The position numbers and the translations under genes were made by a program. A model generated the notes under the pieces. That model was not told the DNA's origin and made no database searches. It saw nothing but the letters and a program-made list of their open reading frames with translations. A DNA stretch of 64,000 bases. It comes from Burkholderiaceae bacterium (GTDB taxonomy: Bacteria; Pseudomonadota; Gammaproteobacteria; Burkholderiales; Burkholderiaceae_C). Of the stretch, positions 1 to 8,370 are shown one piece after another (positions within the stretch are counted from its first letter, which is position 1; each line of letters begins with the position of its first letter). The stretch lies in NCBI GenBank assembly GCA_026125795.1, contig JAHCKM010000001.1, positions 930,001 to 994,000 of the forward strand, in the 5' to 3' direction.

Positions 1-469
1 TGCACCACAGCTTCTGGCCGTTGAGCACGTAGTGGTCGCCCCGGAGTTCGGCGCGCGTCTGCACGTTGGCTACGTCGGAGCCGGCGTTCGGCTCCGACAT
101 CGAGATCGGGAAGCGGATCTCGCCGCGCATGAACGGTTCGAGGAAGCGCTGCTTCTGGTCGGGCGTGCCGTGCAGCGACAGGTTCATCGCCGTGAAGATG
201 CCACCGGCAACGGCCACCGAGAAGTCCACGCCGTAGGCCGACAGCGCCTCGCACATCAGCGCGTAGGCGAAGACATCGCCGCCGTCGCCGCCGTCGGCTT
301 CCGGCACGAGCAGCCGGTGATAGCCGAGCCTGGCTGCCTTCTCATAGGCGTCGTACGGGAAGGCGCGCTCCATGTCGCACTTGCGGATGTACTCGCGCCC
401 GACATCGCGGTCGACCCAGCGACGCACCGAGTCCTTCCAGGCCTGTTGTTCTTCGGTCAGAAAGTTCAT
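1..469 (-). CDS. Acyl-CoA dehydrogenase, N-terminal part (cut by window edge)
   Basis: Flavin-dependent alpha,beta-dehydrogenation of an acyl-CoA thioester. Reading from the ATG at 467-469 gives about 156 residues beginning MNFLTEEQQAW, with the helical N-terminal acyl-CoA dehydrogenase domain and the FAD/substrate-loop motif SMSEPNAGSD near residue 130, followed by the usual 'HYVLNGQKLW' strand. The frame stays open to the window edge, so the C-terminal FAD domain lies outside. The MmgE/PrpD gene starts its stop codon only about 20 bases away on the same strand, so it is the downstream end of the operon that begins at the IclR gene. Family is certain; substrate is unknown. Confidence 0.9.
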   Translation of the reverse strand, partial: MNFLTEEQQAWKDSVRRWVDRDVGREYIRKCDMERAFPYDAYEKAARLGYHRLLVPEADGGDGGDVFAYALMCEALSAYGVDFSVAVAGGIFTAMNLSLHGTPDQKQRFLEPFMRGEIRFPISMSEPNAGSDVANVQTRAELRGDHYVLNGQKLWC

Positions 470-490
470 CGCGTGGCATGCCTCCGGCAG

Positions 491-1894
491 TCAGTGCACG
501 GGTCCGCCCGCCAGCAGGCCGGCGAGCGGCGACAGGTCGGGCAGCTCTTCGAGGCGACCGACCAGATCGAGCAGTTCGTCGCAGGCCTGCGTGCCGATGC
601 GAGGGCCAGCCATCGAGCGGAACTTGTCCGCTAGGCGCCGTTGCTGCGCCGCGAGGTCGCTCGCCGGCACGCCACAGTCGTGCCGACGGCGCAGCCGCGC
701 CCCGTCGATGGTCTCGATGACCACTTCCGCCTGGGTCAGCGCATCGCAGTGCGAGTGCAGTTCGACGTGCACGCGCTCCCGCAATGTCCTCAACGCCGCG
801 TCGGCGGTCGCCTGGTCGGTAAAGCTCGACGGGGCCGCGGTGTCCGCGCCGGCCAGCGCCAGTGCGACCGCATGCCGGAGGCTGAACTTGGCCTCCAGGC
901 CGTTACGCGGGTCCTGGATGTTGCACACCCCTGCGCTGGCGGCCGAGGCATGGACCACGATGCGCCGCAACGCGCCTGCCTGCAGGTCGTGGTGCTCGCG
1001 CAGGTGCCGGGCCGCCTCGATCGCGGCATGGGTGCCGTAGCAGGTGGCGTGGTACTTGAACAGGTTCCCGCGCAGGTGCAGGCCCTGCACGGGCTCGCCC
1101 AGCGCTGCGGCCTGGTCGAAGTCGGGGCCGTGCGTCGCGGCGAAGCCCTGCGCCGCCTCGATCGCGTCGGGGCGGCTGGTGAAGCCCCGCGCGGCGAGTT
1201 GCGCGGCCATCATGCCGTCCGCGCTGGCTCTGCCAGCATGCAGCGGCTTGCACATCGTGCCGAACATCGACTTCAGGCCGGCCGCTTCGGTGGCGGCGAT
1301 GCCGAGTGCAACGGCGGTGTCGTCGGGGTCGAGGCGCAGCAGCCGCGCGCAGGCCGCGGCTGCGCCGAAGGTGCCAATGGTCCCCGTCGCGTGGAAGCCC
1401 GAGGCGTAGTGGCCCGGCGAGACCGCGGCCCCGATGCGGCACATCGTTTCGTAGCCGGCGACGAAGGCGGTCATGAACGCGGCGCCGCCTTCGCCACGGG
1501 CTTCGGCCAGCGCGAGCAGCGCAGGCACGAGCACGACGCTCGGGTGCCCGGTGAAGCTCATGTTCACGTCGTCGAAGTCGAGCGCGTGGGAAGCGGCGCC
1601 GTTGATCAGCGCGGCCTGCCGGCAGCTCGTCGCGAAGCCCTGGCCGATGACGGTGGACTGGGGGCGGCCGCCCTGCTCGCGCGCCTCTTCGGAGAGCATG
1701 CAGGTCAGCGGCTCGTGTGCGCCGGCGAGCGTCACCGCGATCCAGTCGAGCAGGCACTGGCGCACGAGCTCGCGCGCGTCCGAGGGCAGCGCGAGGAAGT
1801 GCCAGGCGGCGTTGCGCTCGGCCAGCGCGCTGGTCAGTTGCAGGGTCGGCGGCACGGACAGTCGTGCAGCGACGGCGGCGGTCTGGACGTTCAT
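491..1894 (-). CDS. MmgE/PrpD family protein
   Basis: 467 residues, the usual length for the MmgE/PrpD (2-methylcitrate dehydratase-like) family. The N-terminal all-helical domain contains the characteristic stretch 'INGAASHALDFDDV' near residue 100, then 'FHATGTIGTFGAAAA' and 'KPLHAGRASADG'. The family includes 2-methylcitrate dehydratase and cis-aconitate decarboxylase, but most members sit in CoA-ester catabolic clusters with unproven hydratase or isomerase roles. No prpB or prpC is nearby, so I do not call it prpD. The gene starts one base after the stop of the crotonase upstream, which implies translational coupling. Confidence 0.88.
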   Translation of the reverse strand: MNVQTAAVAARLSVPPTLQLTSALAERNAAWHFLALPSDARELVRQCLLDWIAVTLAGAHEPLTCMLSEEAREQGGRPQSTVIGQGFATSCRQAALINGAASHALDFDDVNMSFTGHPSVVLVPALLALAEARGEGGAAFMTAFVAGYETMCRIGAAVSPGHYASGFHATGTIGTFGAAAACARLLRLDPDDTAVALGIAATEAAGLKSMFGTMCKPLHAGRASADGMMAAQLAARGFTSRPDAIEAAQGFAATHGPDFDQAAALGEPVQGLHLRGNLFKYHATCYGTHAAIEAARHLREHHDLQAGALRRIVVHASAASAGVCNIQDPRNGLEAKFSLRHAVALALAGADTAAPSSFTDQATADAALRTLRERVHVELHSHCDALTQAEVVIETIDGARLRRRHDCGVPASDLAAQQRRLADKFRSMAGPRIGTQACDELLDLVGRLEELPDLSPLAGLLAGGPVH

Positions 1895-1895
1895 C

Positions 1896-2657
1896 TCATT
1901 GGCCCTTCCATTGCGGCTTGCGCTTCTCTCGGAACGCGCGCGGTCCTTCGAGCGCGTCCTCGCTGAGGTAGACGGCGTCGAATGCGCGGTGCGACGCCCG
2001 CAGCGCGGCGGTGCGTCCCATTTCGGTGGCCATGCGCACCATCTCCTTCGCGCCGCGCACGGTGAGCGGCGCGTTCGCGGTGATGCGCGCGGCGAGTTCG
2101 CGCGCGCCCTGCAGGGCTTGCCCCGCCGGCACCACGCGGTTCACGTAGCCGAGCTCATAGGCGCGTTGCGCCGTGAGCGGCTCGCAGGTCATCGCCACTT
2201 CCATCAGGATGCGTTGCGGCAGCATGTGGATCACCGGCGAGGCCCAGGGCATGCCTCGGCCGACGCGGCCTTCGGTGATCGCGAACCTCGCGGTCTCGTC
2301 GGCGACGCACAGGTCGCACATCTGCGCGAGCAGCCATCCGCCGGCGTAGGCATAACCCTGCACGGCCGCGATCACCGGCTTGGTGACCTCGACGTTGTCG
2401 CCCAGCACCGGCATGAAGTTCTTCGGCGGGATGCGCAACACGGTGTCGGCCGCTTCCACCAGGTCCATGCCGGCGCAGAAGGTGTCGCCCGCGCCGCCGA
2501 GGATGGCGACCTGCGCCGACGCGTCGGCCTCGAAACGAGGCCAGACCTCGAACATCGCCTGACGCACTGCGCGGTTCAGCGCGTTCTTGCGCTGCGGGCG
2601 GTTGATCGTGATGACGGCGATGCCGTCGCTGACCTCGTACAGCAGTTCTTCGCTCAT
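1896..2657 (-). CDS. Enoyl-CoA hydratase/isomerase (crotonase) family protein
   Basis: 253 residues with the crotonase fold: N-terminal 'INRPQRKNALN', oxyanion-hole strand 'DTFCAGMDL' (about 60-68) and second oxyanion helix 'VQGYAYAGGWLLA', then the C-terminal 'EGPRAFREKRKPQWKG' tail. At the second acidic position it has 'ITEGRVGRGMPW' rather than a typical hydratase Glu pair, a pattern shared with the crotonase at 42763-43551, so the two look paralogous. It lies between the IclR gene (4-base gap) and the MmgE/PrpD gene. Reaction (hydratase, isomerase or hydrolase) cannot be decided from sequence. Confidence 0.9.
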   Translation of the reverse strand: MSEELLYEVSDGIAVITINRPQRKNALNRAVRQAMFEVWPRFEADASAQVAILGGAGDTFCAGMDLVEAADTVLRIPPKNFMPVLGDNVEVTKPVIAAVQGYAYAGGWLLAQMCDLCVADETARFAITEGRVGRGMPWASPVIHMLPQRILMEVAMTCEPLTAQRAYELGYVNRVVPAGQALQGARELAARITANAPLTVRGAKEMVRMATEMGRTAALRASHRAFDAVYLSEDALEGPRAFREKRKPQWKGQ

Positions 2658-2661
2658 GGAT

Positions 2662-3504
2662 TCAGATGGTGTGTTGGGGAACTGTCGATCGCGAGCGCGG
2701 CTTGTGCCCGAGGGCGAGCGACAGTTCGCGGGCCGTGTCGATCGCGATGCGCGTCAGGCGCTCGGCTGCGGCGCGCCCCCGCTCGATGGGCGCGGCGATG
2801 ACCAGCGCCGCGTTGACTCGGCCATCGGCCTCGAAGATGGGCGCGGCGAAACCGGCGACGTCGGGCGTCACCTCCCCGACCGTCGTGGCGTGTCCTTCGA
2901 TCCGGATGCGCTCGATCAGCCGGACGAGGCGGCGCTGGTCGGTTACCGTCGAGTCGGTCATCTTGCGCAGCTCGGCCGACCGCAGGTATTCGTGCGTCCA
3001 GGGTTCGGGCTGGAAGGCGAGCAGCACGCGCCCGGCCGCCGCGGCGTACAGCGGCCGCGTCGTGCCGGCCGGGACGGTGTAGCGCACCGGCTTGTGGCTC
3101 TCGACGACCTCCGTGTAAACCAGCCTGCCGGCGTTGCGGTCGATCGAGGCGATCAGCACCGTCTCGCCCGACTTGGCGCGCGCGTCGTGCAGGAAGGGGG
3201 TGGCGACGACGCCGAGCGTTCGGGCGGCGACGAGCGCCGAACCTAGTGCGAACGAGGCCGCGCCGAGTCGATAGCCGACGTCGGATCGCTGCACATAGCC
3301 TTCCGCGACAAGACCGCGCAGCAGCGCGTGCATGCTCGTCTTCGGAACGCCGAGTTGCGAGTGAAGCCGGGCCAGCGTCAGGCCGTAGGGCGCATCGGTC
3401 AGCGTTTGCAGCACGCGAAGCGCGCGGGCCAGCACCATCGGCCCGGGCTCGGCACGCAAGCTGCCGTTGGCGACGTGGTCGGTGCGCGCGTCCGCGATGA
3501 GCAA
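2662..3504 (-). CDS. IclR family transcriptional regulator
   Basis: 280 residues. An N-terminal winged helix-turn-helix (about 25-85, 'GLTLARLHSQLGVPKTSMHALL') is followed by the IclR effector domain with 'YTVPAGTTRPLYAAAAGRVLLA' and 'FAAPIFEADGRVNAALVIAAP'. It heads the minus-strand operon and diverges from the CoA-transferase at 3736, the usual arrangement for an IclR regulator of its neighbours. A perfect 14-bp palindrome at 3554-3567, 50 bases upstream of the start, is the obvious candidate operator. Effector unknown. Confidence 0.93.
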   Translation of the reverse strand: MLIADARTDHVANGSLRAEPGPMVLARALRVLQTLTDAPYGLTLARLHSQLGVPKTSMHALLRGLVAEGYVQRSDVGYRLGAASFALGSALVAARTLGVVATPFLHDARAKSGETVLIASIDRNAGRLVYTEVVESHKPVRYTVPAGTTRPLYAAAAGRVLLAFQPEPWTHEYLRSAELRKMTDSTVTDQRRLVRLIERIRIEGHATTVGEVTPDVAGFAAPIFEADGRVNAALVIAAPIERGRAAAERLTRIAIDTARELSLALGHKPRSRSTVPQHTI

Positions 3505-3553
3505 GCCGATGTCTCCGTGGTGATCTGTGTTTACTTATCCGCCCGCAAGTGCA

Positions 3554-3567
3554 TTCCGATATCGGAA
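3554..3567. promoter_or_regulatory. Perfect palindrome, likely IclR operator
   Basis: TTCCGATATCGGAA is a perfect 14-bp palindrome in the 231-base divergent space between the IclR gene and the CoA-transferase gene. Length, symmetry and position fit an operator controlling both directions. The same sequence with two changes at one end (TTCCGATATCGGGC) recurs at 62617-62630. Confidence 0.55.
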
Positions 3568-3688
3568 CAACGGGTCTACTAATGGAACTACGGTAACCCT
3601 GCCGAACCAGCCCGTCAATGTGCTGCTACCCCCGGAGATTCCCGATGCCCGATGCCGATGTAGCGCTGACAGCAAGCCAAATCAAACT

Positions 3689-3705
3689 AACACTTGTTCT
3701 GTTAT
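3689..3705. promoter_or_regulatory. 17-bp motif upstream of CoA-transferase, shared with the Bug gene
   Basis: AACACTTGTTCTGTTAT lies 31 bases before the ATG at 3736. The same motif (AACAYTTGTTNTGTTAT, 15 of 17 positions fixed) occurs at 11984-12000 before the Bug-protein gene. The first ten bases form an AACA-NN-TGTT inverted repeat, and TGTTAT could double as a -10 box. It looks like a common operator/promoter element. Confidence 0.4.
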
Positions 3706-3735
3706 CATCGCGAAACTCAGAACGATCGCTCCCGC

Positions 3736-4947
3736 ATGGCAGGCGTCCTCGAAGGCATCACGATCCTGGATCTTTCGCGCTTGATTGCAGGACCATATGC
3801 CGCGATGGCGCTGGCGGACCTCGGCGCACGCGTCATCAAGGTCGAGGCGCTAGCTGGTGACGACGGTCGCCACCTGGGCCCGCCGTTCCTGCAGGGCTCG
3901 AGCGTGCTGTTCCACTCGAGCAACCGCGGCAAGGAATCGATCGCGCTGGACGTCCGCAAGCCGGCTGGCCGCGAAGTGTTGCACCGGCTGCTGCGGCGTG
4001 CCCAGGTGGTGCTGCACAACTTCCGCGCTGGCTTCGTCGAGCAGCACGACTTGACCTACGACGCGCTGCGTGCGGTGCAGCCGGAGATCATCTACGCCGC
4101 GGTGAGCGCCTTCGGCGAGGACGGCGAATACCGGCTCCGTCCGGCGGTCGACAGCGTCGTGCAGGGTGCCGCCGGTGCGTTCTTTGCCAGCGGCGAGGCC
4201 GGCGACGATCCGATCCGCATCGGCCTGCCGGTCGTCGACGTGACCTGTGGGATGTGCGGAGCCTTCGGCATCCTCGCAGCCATCATGCACTGGCGGCAGA
4301 CGGGCAGGGGCCAGCGGGTCGAGACGGTGCTGGTGGACACGATGTTCAACCTGATGGCCACACGCGTTGCCGAGTACGCGTTGGAAGGCCGCGAGCCGGC
4401 GCGGGCGCTCAACCTGCCGCTGGCCGCGCCGAGCCGCCACTTCCGCGCCGGCGACGGGCGCTGGTTCAACGTGTCGGTCGTCAACGACGACGCCTTCGCG
4501 CGCTTCTGCGCGGTGATCTCGCGGCCGGAGTGGGTCGCCGATCCGCGCTACGCCAGCAACTCCGCCCGGGTGGCACACCGGCCCGAAATGGCGGCCGCGC
4601 TCGCCGAGGTGTTCGCGGCCCGGCCCGCGGCGCAGTGGGTGGATGCGTTCTCAGCGGCCGACCTGCCCTGCGGCCCGATCAACACGGTGGCCGAGGCGAT
4701 GGCCGACCCGGTCCTCGCCGCCCGCTTCACCACGCATCCGGCCCTGCCGGGGCTGCCGCAGATCCCGCACCCCGCCCGTCTGAGCGAGGGCATGCCGGGG
4801 CCGACACGCACAGCGCCGCCGCCGCGGCTGGGCCAGCACAGCGCCGCGCTGCTTGAGGAACTCGGCTTCGGCCCGGAGGAGGTCGGGCGCCTGGTGCGTG
4901 AGCGCGTCGTGCGGCTGGCCGAGGACGCGCTGGCCGAGGACGCCTGA
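3736..4947 (+). CDS. Family III CoA-transferase (CaiB/BaiF)
   Basis: 403 residues from the ATG at 3736 (an in-frame ATG 14 codons earlier lies inside the conserved upstream motif and has no ribosome site). It starts 'MAGVLEGITILDLSRLIAGPYA' in the family style, with 'ADLGARVIKVE' and the catalytic-aspartate region 'VVDVTCGMCGAFGI' near residue 165. Family III enzymes move CoA between carboxylic acids. It heads a plus-strand operon with the ligase at 4962 (14-base gap) and the crotonase at 7009. Substrate unknown. Confidence 0.9.
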   Translation: MAGVLEGITILDLSRLIAGPYAAMALADLGARVIKVEALAGDDGRHLGPPFLQGSSVLFHSSNRGKESIALDVRKPAGREVLHRLLRRAQVVLHNFRAGFVEQHDLTYDALRAVQPEIIYAAVSAFGEDGEYRLRPAVDSVVQGAAGAFFASGEAGDDPIRIGLPVVDVTCGMCGAFGILAAIMHWRQTGRGQRVETVLVDTMFNLMATRVAEYALEGREPARALNLPLAAPSRHFRAGDGRWFNVSVVNDDAFARFCAVISRPEWVADPRYASNSARVAHRPEMAAALAEVFAARPAAQWVDAFSAADLPCGPINTVAEAMADPVLAARFTTHPALPGLPQIPHPARLSEGMPGPTRTAPPPRLGQHSAALLEELGFGPEEVGRLVRERVVRLAEDALAEDA

Positions 4948-4961
4948 CGGGGAGGACTCGA

Positions 4962-6956
4962 GTGGTTGCCGACACTCAGCTCGAAGCCATCTGGCGGCCG
5001 GACGCCGAACGAATCCAGGCAGCGCGCATCACCCGCTTCATCGCCTGGCTGAAGGACCGCAAGGGCGTGTCGCTGGCGGACTACCACGCGCTGTGGCGCT
5101 GGTCGGTCGACGACCTCGAAGGGTTCTGGTCGTCGCTGGTCGAGTACTTCGACCTGCCGCTGGACGGCGAGCGCACCCCGGTGCTGGCTGACCGCAGCAT
5201 GCCCGGCGCGCGCTGGTTCCAGAACACGCGCACCAACTACGTCCGCCAGATCTTCCGCAACGCGACCGCCGAGCGCCCGGCGATCGTCTTTCGCAACGAG
5301 GCCGACGAACGCGACGAGGTGTCGTGGGCGCGCCTCGAGGGCGAGGTGGGCGCGCTGGCCGCGTGGCTGCGCCGCCAGGGCGTGGGGCCCGGCGACCGGG
5401 TGGTCGCCTGGTTGCCGAACATCCCGCAGACCGTCACCGCCTTCCTCGCGGTGGCCAGCGTGGGCGCGGTCTGGTCCCTGTGCTCGCCGGAGATGGGCGT
5501 GGCGGCGGTCGCGGACCGCTTTCGGCAGATCGAGCCCAAGATCCTCATCGCGGTGGACGGTTACCGCTGGAGCGGCAAGGCCCACGACCGGCGCGACGTG
5601 CTGGCCGAGATGGTCGGGCAGTTGCCCACTCTGGAGCGCGTGGTCCTGCTGCCGCAGCTGGACCGGACCGCCGACCCGGGCGCGTTGCCGGGCGGCCTGT
5701 CGTGGGGCGAGGCCCTGCGCGAGCCGGCGCCGTTGCAGATCGACGCCTTGCCCTTCGATCATCCCTTGTGGGTCGTGTATTCCTCCGGCACGACAGGCCT
5801 TCCCAAGCCCATCGTGCATGGCCACGGCGGCATCCTCGTCGAGCACGTCAAGACGATGGCCTTGCACAATGACGTGGCCGCGGGCGACCGCTTCCACTGG
5901 TACAGCACCACCGGCTGGGTGATGTGGAACCTGAACGTCGCGGCGCTGCTCGTGGGCGGCGTGATGTGCGTCTACGACGGCAACCCCGCCTGGCCGGACT
6001 ACTCGACGTTGTGGCGGTTCTGCGGCGCGATGGACCTGGACTTCTTCGGCGCCGGTGCCGCCTTCTTCGCGATGTGCGAGAAGCACGGCGTCGAGCCGCG
6101 CAGCGTGGCGGCGCTCGGGCGGCTGCGCACGATCGGCTCGACCGGCTCGCCGCTGTCGCCCGAGAGCTATCGATGGATCTACGACCGCGTGCGGCGCGAC
6201 GTGTGGCTGACGCCGATGTCCGGAGGCACCGACTTCGCCGGCGCCTTCGTGGGCGGGGTGCCGACGCTGCCGGTGGTGGTGGGCGAGATGCAGGTGCGCT
6301 GCCTCGGCGCCAACGTGCAGGCCTGGGACGACGACGGGCGGCCGCTGGAAGACGAGGTGGGCGAGCTGGTCTGCACGCAGCCCATCCCGTCGATGCCGCT
6401 GTATCTGTGGAACGACCCCGGTCGCAAGCGCCTGCACGACAGCTACTTCGACGTCTACCCGGGCGTCTGGCGCCACGGCGACTGGCTGCGCATCACGCCG
6501 CGCGGCGGCGCAGTCATCTACGGCCGCAGCGACGCGACGATCAACCGCCACGGCGTGCGCATGGGCACGAGCGAGATCTACGCCGTGGTCGAGGCACTGC
6601 CCGAGGTGATGGACAGCCTGGTGGTCGACCTCGAGTTCCTCGGCCGCGAGAGCTGGATGCCGCTGTTCGTGGTGCTGCGGCCCGGCTGCACGCTCGACGC
6701 GGCGCTGGTCGGCCGCATCACGGCGGCCATCCGACACGCGCTGTCGGCGCGTCACGTGCCCAACGATGTGATCCTCGCGCCCGAGATTCCGCGCACCCTC
6801 ACCGGCAAGAAGCTCGAGGTTCCCGTGAAGAAGCTGCTGCTCGGCCAGCCCGCCGACAAGGTGGCCAACCGCGACGCGATGGCGAATCCGGTCAGCATCG
6901 ACTGGTTCGTCGACTTCGCGCGCCGGCGCGCGTCGACCGATCCAGCCTCGCCGTAG
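4962..6956 (+). CDS. Acetoacetyl-CoA synthetase-like acid-CoA ligase
   Basis: 664 residues, the normal length for acetoacetyl-CoA synthetases. GTG start at 4962 with GGGGAGGA about 7 bases ahead. ATP-binding P-loop 'YSSGTTGLPKPIVHGHGG' near residue 275, then 'HWYSTTGWVMWN', a signature of the acetoacetyl-CoA synthetase branch of the ANL superfamily, and the adenylation motif 'MSGGTDFAGAFVGG'. The C-terminal Lys lies in 'EIPRTLTGKKLEVPVKK'. It makes an acyl-CoA from a free acid with ATP. The context suggests a keto- or branched acid rather than acetoacetate itself. Confidence 0.9.
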   Translation: MVADTQLEAIWRPDAERIQAARITRFIAWLKDRKGVSLADYHALWRWSVDDLEGFWSSLVEYFDLPLDGERTPVLADRSMPGARWFQNTRTNYVRQIFRNATAERPAIVFRNEADERDEVSWARLEGEVGALAAWLRRQGVGPGDRVVAWLPNIPQTVTAFLAVASVGAVWSLCSPEMGVAAVADRFRQIEPKILIAVDGYRWSGKAHDRRDVLAEMVGQLPTLERVVLLPQLDRTADPGALPGGLSWGEALREPAPLQIDALPFDHPLWVVYSSGTTGLPKPIVHGHGGILVEHVKTMALHNDVAAGDRFHWYSTTGWVMWNLNVAALLVGGVMCVYDGNPAWPDYSTLWRFCGAMDLDFFGAGAAFFAMCEKHGVEPRSVAALGRLRTIGSTGSPLSPESYRWIYDRVRRDVWLTPMSGGTDFAGAFVGGVPTLPVVVGEMQVRCLGANVQAWDDDGRPLEDEVGELVCTQPIPSMPLYLWNDPGRKRLHDSYFDVYPGVWRHGDWLRITPRGGAVIYGRSDATINRHGVRMGTSEIYAVVEALPEVMDSLVVDLEFLGRESWMPLFVVLRPGCTLDAALVGRITAAIRHALSARHVPNDVILAPEIPRTLTGKKLEVPVKKLLLGQPADKVANRDAMANPVSIDWFVDFARRRASTDPASP

Positions 6957-7008
6957 AAGCATTGCCTGCCCCACTGATCTCGTTCCCCCCACCCACCGGA
7001 GATTCGTC

Positions 7009-7791
7009 ATGTCGGACAAAGAGGTTTACCTCGACGTCAAGGATTACGTCGGCACCATCACCATCAATCGGCCGAAGCAACTGAACGCCTTCACGGGCGA
7101 CAACATCGTCGAGATGCAGCGCCTGCTCGACGTGGCCGCCAGCGACCCGAAGGTCGGTGTGATCGTGCTCGCCGGCACCGGCGACCGCGCCTTCTGCGTC
7201 GGCGGCGACGTCAACTGGGAGAAGGGCAGCGGCGGCAAGAGCGGCCTCGAAAACCTGAACTTCACCTTCAATCGCCAGATCGTGGAGTGCCCGAAGCCCG
7301 TGATCGCGCGCGTCAGCGGCTACGCGATCGGCGGTGGCCACCACATCGCCTACTTCTGCGACTTCACGGTCGCCGCGGACCACTCGATCTTCGGCCAGAA
7401 CGGCCCGCGCGTCGGCTCGCCGGCCGGCGGCTACATCGTCTCGCACGCGGCCAACGTGCTCGGCCACAAGCGCGCCCGCGAGCTGTGGATGCTGTGCCGT
7501 CGCTATACCGCGCAGCAGGCGCTCGACTGGGGTCTGGCGAATTCGGTCGTGCCGAAAGAGAAGCTCGACGAGGAAGTGCGCAAGTACGCCGACGAACTGC
7601 TCTCGTTGAGCCCGACCTGCCTGCGCATCGTCAAGCGCTCGTTGTACCACCACATGCAGCCCATCATGGGCCGCGACATGAAGGAGCTGATCGAGGAGGT
7701 GGCGCCGAAGTACTTCGAGACGGGCGAACAGCAGGAGGGCGCGAACGCCTTCCTCGAGAAGCGCAAGCCGGACTTTTCGCGCTTCCGCTGA
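7009..7791 (+). CDS. BadI/MenB-like crotonase (possible ring hydrolase)
   Basis: 260 residues, closest in look to 2-ketocyclohexanecarboxyl-CoA hydrolase and MenB: 'IVLAGTGDRAFCVGGD' (53-67), 'VSGYAIGGGHHIA' and 'FGQNGPRVGS' (129-137), with tail 'AFLEKRKPDFSRFR'. It is a paralogue of the clear BadI at 56599-57384. In the catalytic loop, however, BadI's Ser-Val-Asp-Pro is Ser137-Pro-Ala139-Gly here, so the Asp is replaced by Ala. Hydrolysis of a cyclic beta-keto-CoA is plausible, but the missing acid means another crotonase reaction is equally possible. Last gene of the plus-strand operon. Confidence 0.85.
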   Translation: MSDKEVYLDVKDYVGTITINRPKQLNAFTGDNIVEMQRLLDVAASDPKVGVIVLAGTGDRAFCVGGDVNWEKGSGGKSGLENLNFTFNRQIVECPKPVIARVSGYAIGGGHHIAYFCDFTVAADHSIFGQNGPRVGSPAGGYIVSHAANVLGHKRARELWMLCRRYTAQQALDWGLANSVVPKEKLDEEVRKYADELLSLSPTCLRIVKRSLYHHMQPIMGRDMKELIEEVAPKYFETGEQQEGANAFLEKRKPDFSRFR

Positions 7792-7872
7792 TCCGGCGGC
7801 TGGCCGGGCACGGCATCCGCAAGCCGGCGGGACGCGCCAGCGCGCGCCCGGGGGCGGCGAGCGGCGGCGGTC

Positions 7873-8307
7873 CTACTTGCTCGCCACGGCCACCAGAACG
7901 CTGCACGGCGCACGCGGAAGCAGCGAGGAGCCGACCGAGCCGCGCCACCACCGGGCGAATGAGCTCTGCTCTCGGTGGCCGACGACGATGAGATCCGCCG
8001 CCACCGCGCGCGCGACTCTCTCGATCTCCTCGGCCGCGTTGCCGGCCGCCAGGTGACTCCGCGCCCGCAAGCCCAGCCCAAGTAGCTTGCGAGCGCCTTC
8101 GTCGAGGACGCCTCGAACTTCGCTCAGTTGGAGATCGGACAGGTTCTGGGACGCAGCGCCTTCGGCCAGCGACACAGCGATGTTCGGCGCCACGATCGCC
8201 AGCAGGTGGACTTCCGCGCCGCACAGTACCGCCAGGTCGGCGCCTTCGCGCAGCGCAGCGCGCGCCTCGCGGGTGCCGTCGTAAGCCAGCACGATCGTGC
8301 GGTACAT
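7873..8307 (-). CDS. Universal stress protein (UspA family)
   Basis: 144 residues with the Usp fold: 'MYRTIVLAYDGTREARAAL' at the N-terminus, 'ADLIVVGHREQS' near residue 110 and 'GSVGSSLLPRAPCSVLVA' at the C-terminus. The ATP-binding glycine signature (G-2x-G-9x-G-S/T) is altered at its second glycine (GHRE), so ATP binding is uncertain. It diverges from the MarR gene across a short AT-rich promoter region and converges with the crotonase at 7791. Confidence 0.9.
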   Translation of the reverse strand: MYRTIVLAYDGTREARAALREGADLAVLCGAEVHLLAIVAPNIAVSLAEGAASQNLSDLQLSEVRGVLDEGARKLLGLGLRARSHLAAGNAAEEIERVARAVAADLIVVGHREQSSFARWWRGSVGSSLLPRAPCSVLVAVASK

Positions 8308-8347
8308 CGCGGAACATGCGTCACTTGGAACAAGGATAGTTTATCAT

Positions 8348-8367
8348 CGTATCGTTTAAATACGTAT
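8348..8367. promoter_or_regulatory. Inverted repeats in usp/marR promoter, likely MarR operator
   Basis: Within an AT-rich stretch (8331-8370) that stands out from the GC-rich background, CGTAT (8348-8352) and ATACG (8360-8364) form an inverted repeat separated by 7 bases. The right arm also belongs to the 8-bp palindrome ATACGTAT (8360-8367). Location immediately ahead of the marR start fits autoregulation. Confidence 0.45.
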
Positions 8368-8370
8368 GAA

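Noticed and set aside
491-1894. Naming the MmgE/PrpD protein as 2-methylcitrate dehydratase
   Set aside because: No methylcitrate synthase or lyase gene accompanies it and the family has several other functions.
4548-7019. Very long minus-strand open frame (over 800 codons) opposite the CoA-transferase and ligase genes
   Set aside because: Antisense to two genes with clear domains; composition is His/Arg/Ala rich with no domain. Such frames arise from high GC at third positions.
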